A stretch of 64,000 nucleotides of DNA, taken from positions 40,075,890-40,139,889 of the forward strand of contig OY992540.1 of NCBI GenBank assembly GCA_963921195.1, read 5' to 3'. A program made the position numbers and the translations under genes. A model generated the notes under the pieces. It was not told the DNA's origin. It was given only the letters and a program-made list of their open reading frames with translations, and searched no databases. Shown in pieces: positions 35,151 to 47,323 of the stretch. Numbering within the stretch: position 1 is the first letter of the stretch; each line of letters opens with the position of its first letter. Source of the stretch: Pegoplata infirma. Lineage: Eukaryota; Arthropoda; Insecta; Diptera; Anthomyiidae.

Positions 35151-35460
35151 TTATTGGCGCCCTATTTGGGGCCAAAAGCAAATTATGTGGTAGTCCTATA
35201 GTTAAAAATGTTTATACTAGGAAAATAATTTACCCTAACCACTCCGACTTATTGGCGCCCAAAGTGGGGCCAAATTGAAAATTATGTGGGAGTAGTATAT
35301 TTTTAAAAGTTTCATTGCTTAGATTTGTAAAGTAATTAAATTCAATTATTATTGTGAATGAAAAAACACTGAATAAAAATTAAAAACATTTTTACTAGCA
35401 AAACCAACACTTTTTTTAATTGGCTCCCAATGTGGGGCGTTAAGGTTTAAAGGAATCTTA
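35151..35460 (+). repeat. ~165-bp repeat, end of block C
   Basis: Three cores remain to the right of the 34565-35150 element: TTGGCGCCCTATTTGGGGCC at about 35154, TTGGCGCCCAAAGTGGGGCC at about 35250, and a GGCTCCCAATGTGGGGC core at about 35421. They keep the GGCGCC form that is closer to the tRNA-Lys primer-binding site than blocks A and B. The element at 34565-35150 appears to have inserted into the array, because array sequence lies on both sides of it. Confidence 0.75.
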
Positions 35461-35939
35461 AATTTGTGGAAGTAAATAAAATAGACTAGAATGAAAATAA
35501 ATAAAATTTAAACAAAATTGCCTGCAACTAAATTAATTGAATAAAATAATTAGATTATAGAAGCCACTCAATTATTTCTCATCAAACTTCCTATACCAAA
35601 AATTTTCTCATCAGTTCACATTCAATAGGGGCATAAAAACTACAATGTAAATTTTCCTTAATGAAATGCCATACCACAATTATTATTAATAATCAAACAT
35701 TTATAATCCCTTTTGAAAACAAAAACAACAACATAAAAATGATTACATTTGCAAATGTCTAAAATACGTTTAACATCTGTTATATATGCGTGATTGCATT
35801 TGTTTTAAACCCTTCTCCTTTTGCAACATAACATTGATACGAGCAAACTACTTGATAAAAATCACATACAATTTTTGTTGAATTGATGAACTCTATTTTG
35901 AACGTGTGAAGTAATTAAGAATGAATTGTATAGACAAAC
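35461..35939. other. Intronic non-coding stretch, nothing recognised
   Basis: Apparently single-copy AT-rich sequence between array block C and a hAT-like element. Confidence 0.5.
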
Positions 35940-36577
35940 TAGGGGTTCCAATTAAGGAGATTCGGGATTGGGTGAATCCCGAATGTCGGGATTTCTGATT
36001 TTGAATTCCAATATTTTTACGTAGGGGCATGTCACAGACTCAACTCCGTTCTGATTAGAAAAAAGTGGTTTACTCGTAAAACGCAAAACGAATATTATTT
36101 TTTTCGGAATGAAATCACTTTTAAAAATCAAAGTGGAATTGAACTGCATACAAGTGGTTTCATTCCGAAAAAAAATATTCGCTTTGCGTTTTACGAGTAA
36201 ACCACTTTTTTCAAATCCGAACGGAATTGAGTCTGTGACATGCCCCGTAACGTAAAAATATTGTAATTCAAACAGTTGATAACGATGAGCCACGACGAAA
36301 GATAAGAAAGATGACGGAATACGGATATCCTTTACAGGAGGACTCTCTACCTGCAGTTATTGCGCGGATGACTGCTCTCGATGGTTTTCCTTGTTCGAAG
36401 TTCACAACTTCAACAGAACTTCGCAAATCTTAACGAATGCGTGGATTTGAAGTGCCAAAAAATCCCAAAATTCCAAATATATCCAAAGCCCCGATATCCC
36501 GAAATCGGCATCCCAAAAATTTTTCCCTAATCCCGAATCCCGGTATTAAAAAAAACCAATCCTGATTGGAAACCCTA
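35940..36577. mobile_element. hAT-like element with TAGGGKTTCCAAT ends
   Basis: The left end is TAGGGGTTCCAATT and the right end is the inverse of TAGGGTTTCCAATC. Flanking octamers AGACAAAC (35932-35939) and ATACAAAT (36578-36585) agree at 6 of 8. Near both ends the sequence repeats TCCCGAAT and CGGGATT. A separate palindrome (36001-36272) lies inside. Confidence 0.65.
36001..36272. repeat. Palindrome with CAGACTCAATTCCG arms, copy 1
   Basis: The left arm contains GGGGCATGTCACAGACTCAA and TGGTTTACTCGTAAAACGCA. The right arm is the inverse of the same. The palindrome extends outward through CAATATTTTTACG on both sides. The ORF at 35952-36293 reads through it and is not a gene. A shorter copy is at 37735-37917. 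Confidence 0.8.
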
Positions 36578-37580
36578 ATACAAATACACACAAAATGTGC
36601 AACAAATTCCCATTCAATACAATATTTTGTGGAAAATTTTGCCACCGGAAACAGGCGGTTACCATACATCACACATACAGGCATGTATGAACATTTATGG
36701 ATTTTTTGTTTAAATGATCTAGGGATTAATAGTGTTAGACAAGGCAACAGAAATAAAAATTCAAAAAAAAAAAAACAAGAAAGGGTTAGCAAAGGTTATT
36801 AAATTATAAAAACATACACAAGTTTTGTTTTTGGTTTTCGAGAGTGTGAAAGTGTTTATTTCTTCTTTATTTTTTTTGCCAATAAGTAGCATTATCGTTT
36901 TATAAAGTTCATGGTAGACTGAGACTACTTTAAAAAACAAAGTAAAAGAGTAGCTCTAGAATTTACTGGCTGGCTGGCGTCTTCTTCGTGTGGGCCGTCA
37001 TAGTTTGTTTGTTGCTTGTGCTGTTATTGCATATCCGTTCATTGTTGCAACAACACCATGCAACACCATGCTCATATTGTGTTACACACTATTTTAATTA
37101 GTAATAAAAAAAAAAAAAGTGTTGCTGTGTTTTACTCGAAAATGTAAAAATTGTTGAAGAATTTTTTTTATTTTGCTTTTCGTTACAGTTTAAAATCTTA
37201 ATTTTTTTTCAGAAAAAAAAAAATGGAGATAGTCTCATGATCGTCATCATAATGATGATGATGATGATAATATCCTTTAATAAAAAAGTGTCGTGGGAAA
37301 AATATGTGAAAGGAAAAAATTTAAACTGAAAAAGAAAGACTTGACAGACAGACACAATTGTACATGATACATACGCAAACATGTCATGAATTAAGTGTTT
37401 GTTTGGTTTTTTTTTTTTTATCATGAAGTGTTTGTTTCCAAAAACAAAAATCTGACAATATCATTAACCTTTGAATGGTTTCATTAAAAAAAAAGTCTGG
37501 CTTCAAAACCTACACTTAAAATAAAAAATCTGCAAATAAAGTTGGAAAAACAAAGAACGAAAATGACTGTTTAATTTTAT
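36578..37580. other. Intronic stretch with a short (GAT)n tract
   Basis: Mostly apparently single-copy. A tract of about ten ATG/GAT triplets lies near 37245-37270. No gene is supported: the 36566-36802 frame has no recognised domain. Confidence 0.5.
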
Positions 37581-37589
37581 AAACATATC

Positions 37590-37630
37590 AGTTTATTGGC
37601 GCCCAGCTTGGGGCCGCATGGGAAAGTATG
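37590..37630 (+). repeat. Isolated PBS-like core
   Basis: A single core, TTGGCGCCCAGCTTGGGGCC, is followed by GGGAAAGTATGTGGG as in the arrays, with no adjacent unit. It shows that units also occur singly between blocks C and D. Confidence 0.7.
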
Positions 37631-37734
37631 TGGGCATCCTTTTTTTTATTGAAGTTTAAACAATTTTATACTCTATTTAGATAAACTTTTTTATAAACTA
37701 AGAAACCACTTTGGAAATTATGGGTCTTCTAACA

Positions 37735-37917
37735 GACTCAATTCCGTTTGGATTTGAAAAAAGTGTTTTACTCGTAAAACGCAAAACGAATATTCGGAAT
37801 GAAATCCCTTTCAAAAATCAAAGTGGAATTGAATTGCATAAAAGTGGTTTTATTCCGAAAAAAACTATTCGCTTTGCGTTTTACGAGTAAACCACTTCCG
37901 GATGGAATTGAGTCTGC
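37735..37917. repeat. Palindrome with CAGACTCAATTCCG arms, copy 2
   Basis: It runs from CAGACTCAATTCCGTTTGG to GGATGGAATTGAGTCTG and shares TTTACTCGTAAAACGCAAAA and TCAAAGTGGAATTGAA with the 36001 copy. It lacks the outer GGGGCATGT part of that copy. Confidence 0.8.
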
Positions 37918-38800
37918 CACTAAAAAAAAAAACTGAAATGTTAGCATAAAAATCTTGTAAACCTACAAGAAAATTTGCTGATTTTGAACCTACAATTTTT
38001 TTGGTAAAGTTAGCAAAAATGTTTTGCCAAAAATTAGTTAACTGAATTTTTTTTTTAACTTAGTTCAGACACATTTGAGGACCCCATTGGGTTCGGACCC
38101 GATAGGTCTAGACCCCGATGGACCTAGGCCCAGTTAGGTTCCTTAAAAATCGTCATAGTTTTTGATCCAAAATTTGTGTCCGTTTCGCTCTACCTTGCTT
38201 AGTTTTTGAGATACGTGATTTTAGGGGAGCACCGGGGTTTTGAGAATTACAAAACTCGATAACTACAAAAATATTACTCGGAGAGCTTTTGATTATTTTG
38301 CGGTGTTCTACGTGTTGAGAGCTACAAAAATGCTTTTGGACTTTTTGTTGTGTCGGCAATATTTACCGAGATATGAGCATTTTAAAATTTTCGGGAATGC
38401 TAACTTTTTTGGATCCAAAGTTCGGACCCATTAGGGTCCACACATGTGAAGACGGCGGCCAAACTATGGAGAGCCCGAGAACCAAAAATGGCCTCCATTT
38501 TGCTCTATCTGGCTTAGTTTCCGAGATAGCGCCATTTTAAGTTTTTTGAAAATTAAAAAAAATTTACCATTTATTTTTGCTAATATTAGCAAAAAATCTT
38601 GTAAAAATGTTGTCAACTCAATTTCAAATCTTAGCAAAAGAAATTTAATTCAAAGTTTGTTCAAAATTGCTAATGTGCTAAATGAAGTTTACAAGAATTT
38701 TTTGCTAACATGCTAATCTCAACTAAAAATTTGCTAAAAGTTAGCTAACTAGCATTAGCAAAAAAAAATTAGTAAATCTACTATTTTTTTGAGTGTGTGA
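37918..38800. repeat. CACTCAAAAA-type palindrome carrying an inserted stretch
   Basis: The left part (ACTAAAAAAAAAAACTG, TGTTAGCATAAAAATCTTG) and the right part (TTAGCAAAAAAAAATTAG, TTTTTTTGAGTGTGT) are inverted relatives of the element at 1779-2382. The middle, about 38065-38560, is different and richer in G and C (GGACCCCATTGGGTTCGGAC, CTTAGTTTTTGAGATACG, CTTAGTTTCCGAGATAGCG). It looks like a separate insertion whose edges I cannot fix. Confidence 0.55.
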
Positions 38801-38934
38801 CAAGTTAGAAATAGGAAGAAGGGGGAAGGGAAGAATGTTAAAGTCCTAATTTTAAAGAAGTTTTCTCGTTTTTGAATTTTATATTTATTTCAAAGAAAAA
38901 TAATATGGAAAATAAATAAAAATTATTAAAAAAA

Positions 38935-41470
38935 ACACACATCATCTTTTTGGCTCCCAACGAGGGGCCTAAGGAGAAAGTATGTAGAATTCCATTATTT
39001 ATAAAAGTTTCATACCTTAGAATTGTAAAGTTATAAAATTTACTTTAAATTTTGAATAAAAAACATTTAAAAATAAATTATATTAATTTTTGCTAACAAA
39101 AAACACATTTTGTGTTGGCTCCCAACGAGGGGCCTAAAAGGAAAGCATGTGGGAATCAGATATTTATAAATATTTATTAAAGTTTTAGCACTTACAATTT
39201 GATTAAAAAAATTATTTCATGAAATTTTTTTTTTGAATACAAAAGTATGGATAAATAACGAAAGACAGATTTTGTCTTTTTGGCTCCCACCTTGGGGCCT
39301 AAAGAAAAAGTATGTTAGATTCCAATATTATAATAGTTTCATCTCTCAGATTTGTAAAATTAGTAAATTTAATTAAAATAGTGAATGAAAAAACATTAAA
39401 AAATAAACAAGAATCATTTTTTAAACAAAAAACACATTTTGGCTGCCAAAATTGGGCTTTAAGGAAAAGCATCTGATATTTACAAAAGTTTCAGTGCTTA
39501 GATGAAAAATCGCGACTTTCAATTTTTATTATAAACTAAAATCATATAAAAAACAAATTGTAAAAATTTTTGCTAACAAAAAAAAAAACACATATCGTCT
39601 AATTGGCTCCCAATGCGGGGCCTAAAGAGAAAGTATGTGGGTGTTCGATATTTATGAAAGATTTAGCGACAATATTTAAAAAATCATTTCCTTAAACTTT
39701 TATTGTGAATAGAAAGGTATGGAAAATAAATTAAAACCATTATAACTAACGAAAGACAGAATTTGTTTTTTTGGCTCCCAACGAGGGGCCTAAGGGGAAA
39801 GTATGTGGAATTCCGATATTTATAAAAGATTCATCCCTTAGATTTGTAAAATTAGTAAATTTTATTTAAATTGTGAATGAAAAAATATAGAAAATGATTT
39901 TTTTTTATTATTGGCTCCCAACGAGGGGCCCAAAGGCAAATTTTGTTGGAATTAGATATTTATAAAAGTTTCAGTGCATAGATTCAATTTTTATTACAAA
40001 TTAAAATCATATAAAAAATAAATTGGAAAAATTTTTGTTAACAAAAAAAAAAACACATATCGTCTAATTGGCTCCCAATGCAGGGCCTAAAGAAAAATTA
40101 TGTGATATTTCGATATTTACGAACGTTTCAGCGCTTAGATTTAAACAAATTATCAAACGAAATTTTAATTGTGCCTCAAAAAATATGGAAAATAAAATAT
40201 AAACATTATTACTAAAGGGTACTTTTCACTATCACACATTTCCATTATACAAGCGTAATTTCACTATGTTAGCGAAATATTTTTTTAAAAAATTTGGCCA
40301 GAAATTGTTCACTGATTAGATACGACTAGGTTTCAATCAAAAAAGAATCCATAAATCTTTAGGAAGTTGGTAAATTTTGATGTGTATAATGGAAAAGTGT
40401 GATAGTGGAAAGTACCCTTAACTGAAGACACACTTCGTGATATTGGCTCCCAACGTGGGGCCAAAGGAAAAACATGTTGGTGTCCGATATTTATAAAAGT
40501 TTCATCGCTCAGATTTCATGTATTAGTAATTTTAAATTTAATTATAAATGAAAATATATGATAAATAAATTAAAATAATTTTTACTAACAAAAATCACAC
40601 TTCGTCTTATTGGCTTCCAGCGTTGGGCCTAAATGAAAAGAATGTTGAATTCCGATATTTATTTAATTTTCGTCGCATCAATTTCTAACATAAGTTAATT
40701 TAAATTCAATACGGCAATTAAATTCAAATAATTTGTATTATTAAAAGACACACATTATCTTACTGGCGCTTAAAGTGGGCATATAAGGCATTGCTATATT
40801 TATAAAATTTGTATCGCTTCAATTTGTTTCACTATTTTAAAAATTTTGTTGTCAAATATTTAATGTCTAATTTTAATTTTTAAAAGTTTGTTAATCAAAA
40901 GAATAGAAAAGAAATTAAAACCATTATTAATAATGAAAGACACACTTTGTCTTATTGGCGCCCAACGTGGGGCCTAAAGGAAAAGTATGTGGAAGTCCGA
41001 TATTTATAAAGTTTTATCGCTTAAATTTCATGTATAACCAAAAGACACACATTATCTTGCTGGAGCCTAATGTGGGCTCCCTTGTAAATTTTTAAAACTT
41101 AATTTTAATTAAATAAAATTTTGAATGAAAAAATCTGGAAACTAATTTGCGATTTAACGACAAACATCAACATGATGACATGACGCCCAACATGGGGCTT
41201 TCCTATTTTATGGAAGATTTCTTTAATTTGTCACACTATTTTCCAAACCATTTTGCAAAATATGTAACTTTAATAGAGTCTTATATGAAATTGTAAATGG
41301 AAAATTAAAAAGAATAGTTTTTGCAATCAAAAGATATACATTCGTCTTATTGGCGCCCAAACTGGGGCGGTAAAGGGGAGTATGTGAAACTCCTTTTTTA
41401 TACAAGTTTCATGTTTTCAAAACTTCTTTGTTTAATATAAAAATATTTTTTGCGCCCAAAGTGGGGCAAG
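38935..41470 (+). repeat. ~165-bp repeat, block D (contains the exact tRNA-Lys PBS)
   Basis: About fifteen diverged units have cores such as GGCTCCCAACGAGGGGCC (38951 and 39773), GGCTCCCAATGCGGGGCC (39603) and GGCGCCCAACGTGGGGCC (40957). The copy at 40956-40973 is an exact 18-base match to the complement of the tRNA-Lys(CUU) 3' end with CCA. Units here are more different from each other than in blocks A and B, and the spacing varies more. One non-unit stretch at about 40215-40425 interrupts the block. Nothing resembling gag or pol is found beside these cores. Confidence 0.8.
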
Positions 41471-42229
41471 GGGGGGTTTCTTGATTTATTTTATTGAAAA
41501 CTACTTTGAAAATTGTTTAAATTTTAATTATAATGCCTTTAACTCAACATTGAATTTAAAATATGTCCATTTTAGTTTTTTTTTTTTTTTTAATTGCTGT
41601 CCAACAACCCCTTTTTCTAACCATTTACGGGTTAATATAATAAAACTTGTTTGCCTCAAGTTATTTGGAGGATGTATTGAAGCGTATTTCAATCCTTTTT
41701 TTTCAACTTCTTCAGGTTTTTTCTTCTGGGTTTTATTTTTATTTTTTTGGCAAATCAATGCATACCACGGCACATTAAGAGATCACATTGTAAAAAAAAT
41801 TTTACAAAAAAAAATTAAGAAAAAAAAATGCGTAAGAATTCATAATGATGATGAAAAAGGGTATGGCTGACGAGAAACGTACATTTATGTAAAGCAATTA
41901 TCCAAAAATTCCTTTTAGTCTGCAAAAATTTTTTTCTCACTTTGATTTTTTTTTTTTGTTAAGTCTCATTTGAAGTTGCTGCTTGAGGATGTTTTTACTT
42001 TTTACTATGTATTTGATTGTTTGGACTTTTCGTTAAGGTTCTCTTGTGGCTTAAGCACAACCGCTTTTTTAAGAGTAAACCAAAAAAAGGGGCAAAAAAC
42101 ATTAAATCCTAACCTACAGTCAAAGTAACCCAGCAGCATATTTTTATGATGGTAAAATACGGCAGTATATATTTTTATATCACGCATCAGCCAAAACCTC
42201 TGAAACCAAAAACTACACGATTTACCGAT
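41471..42229. other. Intronic non-coding stretch
   Basis: No repeat unit and no credible gene. The open frames at 41481-41870 and 41528-41773 overlap on opposite strands, are low complexity and have no recognised domain. Confidence 0.5.
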
Positions 42230-42420
42230 GTTATTCAAAAAAACTCAACTATAATTGGAAGATAACATTTGAAATTCGAAAACTACATTTGTAGTTTAAA
42301 GATACTACTTGAAATTCAAATATTCTATTTATAATTCCAAAATTTCATTTGAAGTTCAAAGACTCCAATCGCATTTTAAAAAAGATCAATTGTAATTAAA
42401 TCGTAAAGATAAATTCGTTG
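42230..42420 (+). repeat. 20-bp minisatellite, degenerate block
   Basis: Units such as AATTCGAAAACTACATTTGT and AAGATCAATTGTAATT follow the end of block D, much as at both ends of block B. Confidence 0.65.
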
Positions 42421-42514
42421 GCTGGCCTTCAAGAAGAGGTATGTGCACGATTTTTTTAAAATTTTGTTTTCTTGGCATTGTGGTTCAATGGTGTATGTAA
42501 ACACGCCCATGAAA

Positions 42515-42685
42515 TCTTTTCTTTTCCTAAAATAATAACTTTCGAAAAAAAATACTTTCGAGAAAAAAGTACTTTTTGGAAATTGGTACTTTTATTATAT
42601 TCTGGAAAAAGCACCAATTTCCAAAAAGTACTTTTTTCTCGAAAGTACTTTTTTTGAAAGTTATTATTTTAGAAAAAGAAAAGAA
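42515..42685. repeat. Near-perfect palindrome with ~80-bp arms
   Basis: The left arm has CTAAAATAATAACTTTCGAA and CGAGAAAAAAGTACTTTTTG. The right arm is the inverse, around a short loop near 42598. A left-arm-like segment recurs at 42850-42910. Frames in this stretch are by-products. Confidence 0.75.
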
Positions 42686-43194
42686 GCCAAAAAGTATACC
42701 ATTTACCGATGTTATTCGAAAGAACTCAATTGTAATTGGAAGGTACCATTTTAAATTTGAAAATTACATTTACTTTTTTTCAAATTTTGTTACCTATGCC
42801 ATTGTGGTCCTATCTTTCATGTATACACGCCCACAAAGTCTATTCTTTTCCTAAAATAATAACTTTCGAAAAAAAGTACTTTTTGATATTTGGTACTTTT
42901 TTGATTTTCTGGAAAAACATGGTCATAAAAACTAAATATTTGGAATTTAGGATCCTCCAGCAAAAAAAAAACACTCTAAATCTGAGACTTAGTAAATTTT
43001 TCGTTTCTAAGAGTGTAAAAAGGGGTTAAAAGGGGTAAAAAATGGTACTTTGGTACTATTTCGATCTTCTAAAACAATGGTCGGAATGCAGGATTCTTTT
43101 GCAAAAAAAAAACAAGGAAAAATTTACTATTTGAAAATGAAAATATGGAAAATACCATATCATCAAAATACTCACATCCCCTGCAGAAATTTTT
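42686..43194. repeat. Dispersed GGTACTTT-type repeat
   Basis: Segments such as TGGAATTTAGGATCCTCCAG and GTAAAAAATGGTACTTTG recur at 44160-44430 (same strand) and at about 55790-56100 (opposite strand). No gene is seen. Confidence 0.55.
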
Positions 43195-43900
43195 ACGATC
43201 GTCTAATTAGCTGCCGATGAGGGGTCTAAGGAGAAAGTATGTTAAATTCCTATATTTATAAATAATTCATCCCTTAGATTTGTAAAATTATTAACTTTAA
43301 TTTAAATTGCGAATAAAAAAAATTTGGAAAAGAAATTAGAATCATTTTCAATAACAACAAACACTTTTTGTCTTATTGGCGCCCAACGAAGGGCCTATAG
43401 GAAAAGTATGTGGGAATCTGAAATTTATAAAAGTTTCAGCATTTTAATTTAAAAAATTGTAAAATTCATATTTTATTCTAAATTAAAAACATATAAATTA
43501 ATTGAGAACATTTTTCTACCAAAAAAACAGATATCGTCTAATTGGCTCCCAATGCGGGCCCTTAAGAGAAAGTATGTGAGGGTTCAATATTTATGAAATT
43601 TTCAGCGCTTAGATTTAAAAAAATATCAAATTTAATATTTACTGTGAATGGAAAAGTATGAAAAATAAATGAAAACCAATATTATTAACAAAAGACAAAC
43701 TTTGTCTAATTGGCTCCCAACATGGGGCCAATTGGAAAACTGCGTGGAAGTTCGATATTTTAAAAGTTTCATCGCTTAAATTTCATGTATTAGTTATTTC
43801 AAATTGTTTATTAACAAAAATCACACTTAATGTATTGGCTCCCAGCGTTGCGGCTTAATGGAAAGAATTTTAAATTCCGATATTCATTACAGTATCGCCG
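43195..43900 (+). repeat. ~165-bp repeat, short block of about five units
   Basis: Cores at about 43379 (GGCGCCCAACGAAGGGCC), 43540 (GGCTCCCAATGCGGGCCC), 43709 (GGCTCCCAACATGGGGCC) and 43836 are joined by unit bodies like those of block D (AAGTATGTG, then ATATTTATAAAAGTTTCA). A degenerate unit starts near 43205. This is the last block before the nested palindromes at 44.4 kb. Confidence 0.75.
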
Positions 43901-44454
43901 CTTCAATTTCTTATATAATTTAATTTAAATTAAGTACGAAAATTATGTTTAAATGATTTTTTTTATCAAAAGATCAATTTTGATTGATTTCATTCAAAAT
44001 TGAAATTTAAAAAGTGAATAGAAAAGCCAAAATTACTTGAAAATTGTTAATACAAATTTATCTCAGTATAAATATTTTAAAATAATCGAGATCGAAAATT
44101 CAAAATCTACCGATTTAAAATCGATAGATTTCCATCACATGGGGGATAAACTTGAAATTGGGAATGTAAGATTCTTTTGCAAAAAAAATATTACGAAAAA
44201 GCTACTTTTTGAAAATTCTGATACTAAATAGGCAATAAAAATAGTACTTTGAAATTATGGTCCTAGAAACTTGAATTTGGAATCTAGGATGCTATAGCGA
44301 AAAAAAAAATCTGAAAAAGTACTTTTTGGAAATTCTAAACGTAAGGGGCAAAAAGGGTAAAAAATTGTACTTTGATGCCATTTCGATTTCCTGAAATAAT
44401 GTTATTAGAACTCAAAATGTACGATTCTCCGGCAGAAAAAATAATTTTAAGAAG
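43901..44454. repeat. Dispersed GGTACTTT-type repeat, second copy
   Basis: It contains TTGGAATCTAGGATGCTATA, GTAAAAAATTGTACTTTGAT and TTCTCCGGCAGAAAAAA, matching the 42.7-43.1 kb stretch. The frame at 44037-44231 is not credited. Confidence 0.5.
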
Positions 44455-45391
44455 TAGAAAAGTTAAATTCGACTTGGCCGAATCTATAAATACCCTCCAC
44501 AACGCCCTTTTTAAAGGATAGTAAATTTTTTAATGTAAAAAAAATAACAATTTTGATTAGAAATATTTGATTTTGAGTACAAAACTTTTTTGTAATTTTT
44601 GTAAAAAAAAAATTATTTACTAATTTTTTTTTTGAGTGTAAAATTTTTTTCGAGTGTAAATTTTTTTTAGTGTAAAAATATTTCTGAGTGACATAAATAC
44701 TCTGTAAAGTAATTTTGTGGCTTATCATTGTTTTTAAAGCTTGTTTTTTTTAAACTAGGGTTTTTCAACACGTGAATTTTAGGTGAAACCACTCTGAAAT
44801 TCAGGGTTTTGCTTCTAACTTTTGAACCACTGGACCGATTTGGATGAGATTTGAAACGAGCCGGAAAAGGGGAACGACATATATATATGCCAAACTTTAG
44901 AACCCTCAGAATAGATGTTAAAAAGTAAGCGTGTTTTTTATCTCGTAAATTCACGAAAAGCCCTTGACGAAATTCAGTCTTTTGCTCATAACTTTTGAAC
45001 GATTTCGCTGGATTGCAATACCAACCTGACCAGGTAAATACCCAACATATATGCTAAGCTTCAGGAGCCTCCGTAAAGTCTTTCAAAAGTTAGCGTGTTT
45101 TCAACAGACAGACAGACGGACGGACGGACGGATATCGCTAGATCGTCTTAAAATCGATCGAGGGTCATGAATATATATGGGGCATTCCATGTCAAATCGG
45201 ACACTTTGAAAATTTTTTTTTAGATTTTCCCAATTTGTTTACAATTTTTAGTACCCTTCGAAAACTCCATCGTAGTAAATTTTCAGATTCCCGTTCAAAA
45301 GATATCGAATTTTTAAAAACTGGTAGTTTGTTCCTTTACTCAAACTTCTTTTACTCATAACTTCTTCAATAATGGTCCAAATTTCAATTTT

Positions 45392-47264
45392 TTTATACCC
45401 TCCAACTACAGTATGGGGGTTAAAGGTGTCCTAACGACTAAGGTAATTTTTCAAAATCACTTTTTAATACGTGGTAGGGTCCTAAATTGTAGTTTTGTAT
45501 CTAAAAATGAGTGAGCCAAAATTTGGAGACAATCGGATAAAAATAACTCGTGCCGAAAATGGATTGAAGTTTTGGGACACTCTTATCTGATGAAAAAACA
45601 CGTTTTTTCTAGTTTTTTGAAAAATATTGGTATATGCTATTTTTTGTTAATTTTTTTGTTAAGTAATATGAAAATGGTAATAAATTACCTTTCCAAAAAG
45701 CTTAAAGAAATTCAAATCGGATGAAAAATAAGCATTTTACCCATACATGCCCCAGACCATTGCATGGTTTTTAAAGCCAAAATTTTAAAATTTTCAAAAT
45801 TTTTAGGCAAAAAAATAAAAAAAATTAAATTTTACTTTATAATTATATTAAATACATGTTATAGATAAAAACTAACAGATATGGTAGTCTAACTTTTTTT
45901 TCATTTGGCGTGGGTGGTGATATAATTTCCGCGGATTCCAAAGAAAATTAGTTTTTCTAAAATAATTTAGCAAATATGGGAAACAATTTTCTGTATTGTA
46001 TTATACGAAGTGAAATACATAAATTCTGTAAATTTTTTGAGAATTCGGGCATCTTTAACCCCTTTTCGTCGAGGTGAAATGACAAATTTGAGACGTTATA
46101 CATTTCAATAATACAAAATATCTGCATATATCCGATTTCTCAAAAGTTACAGAATTTACGTTTTACACTTCGATCCGCACAATAGAGCACAAATTTTCAA
46201 AAATTTGCTTAATTATTGTAGAAAAACGCATTTTATTTGGAATCCGCGGAAATTTTATCACTACCCGCGCCAAATAAAAAAAAAAGCTTGACTACCATAT
46301 CTGCTATTTTTAATCTTAAACATGTTTTCAATTTGATCATAAAGTAAAATTAAATGTTTACTATTTTTTTGCCTAAAAATTTTGAAAATTTTGAAATTCT
46401 GGCTCTAAAAACCATACAATGGTCTGGGGCATGTATGCGTAAAATGCTTATTTTTCATCCGATTTTAATTTTATTAGTCGTTTTGAAAAGGTAATTTAGT
46501 ACCATTTTCATATTATTTCACAAAAAATTTAACAAAAAATATCAAATACCAATGTTTTTCCAAAAACTAGAAAAAACGAGTTTTTCGTTCTTATAAGAAT
46601 GTCCCAAAACTTCAATCCATTTTCGGCACGAGTTATTTTTAGCGGATTGTCCCCAAATTTTGGCTCACTCATTTTTAGATACTAAAGAACAATATAGGAC
46701 CCTACCAGGTATAAAAAGGTGATTTTCGTTTTTAAGGACACCTCTAATGGGGGTATACTCACTTTGTCATTCCGTGTGTAACGCATCGAAATATCGGTCG
46801 GGGACCCCATAAAGTATATATATTATTGATCAGTGATCGATTCTAAGACATTCTAGCGATGTCCGTCCGTCCGTCCGTCCGTCCGTTTGTAGTTAACACG
46901 ATGCAGTCCAAAATAAAAGAGCTAGGAACCTCAAGTTTGGCGCAAATATGTCTTATGTTCCTAGGCAGGTTAAGTTCGGAAATTGGCCAAATCGGACCAG
47001 GGGGAAAAAATTTCCCCCTTGAAGAACTAAACCAACCTCTAAAAAATACACGTTTTTACATGTTTTTTTTTTTGTATTTTTGTTAAATAAATGAAACATT
47101 TGGTATATTTATCGCGATGGGAAGGTGCTCTCAACGTGCCCCACTGACCCTATCAACCCCCCCCCCCCCCCCCCAAAAAAAAAGAAACGCCTCTGTCATT
47201 TTTTTTTTACATTTTGGAGGGTATAAAAGATTCGGCACAGCCGAATTTAACACTCTCACTTGTT
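45392..47264 (+). repeat. Family T copy inside family L copy 2
   Basis: It starts TTTATACCCTCCAACT at about 45392. After an inserted palindrome it resumes with TATACTCACTTTGTCATTCC at 46754. It passes through a GTCC tract (46861-46883) and ends GGAGGGTATAAAAGATTCGG, CACAGCCGAATTTAAC, CTTG. The surrounding arm of family L is rejoined if this copy is removed. The open frame at 46859-47086 is repeat sequence. Confidence 0.82.
45421..46746. mobile_element. hAT-type palindrome with perfect 8-bp duplication
   Basis: The ends are TAAAGGTGTCCTAA and the inverse of TAGAGGTGTCCTTA. ATGGGGGT is duplicated on both sides (45413-45420 and 46747-46754). The arms, about 660 bp each, are inverses with some mismatches (AAAAATGAGTGAGCCAAAAT and CTCACTCATTTTTAGATACT), centred near 46080. 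The 1326-bp element is the innermost level of the stack. Its 8-bp duplication fits hAT. No transposase frame is seen. Confidence 0.87.
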
Positions 47265-47323
47265 TTAAAAAATTTTTGTTTTTTACGTACTTTTTAAAAA
47301 AAAATCCCAAAAAATTCTGAAAA

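Noticed and set aside
36566..36802. 78-residue plus-strand frame and the opposing 120-residue frame
   Set aside because: They overlap on opposite strands at the edge of the hAT-like element, and neither has a domain or splice signals.
41481..41870. 129-residue plus-strand open frame with Phe-rich and Lys-rich parts
   Set aside because: Low complexity, overlapped by an opposite-strand frame, and without homology that I recognise.
21630..43900. A complete LTR retrotransposon or provirus around the PBS-like cores
   Set aside because: No gag, protease, reverse transcriptase, integrase or env sequence, no polypurine tract and no paired LTRs were seen. Only the short core matches a primer-binding site.
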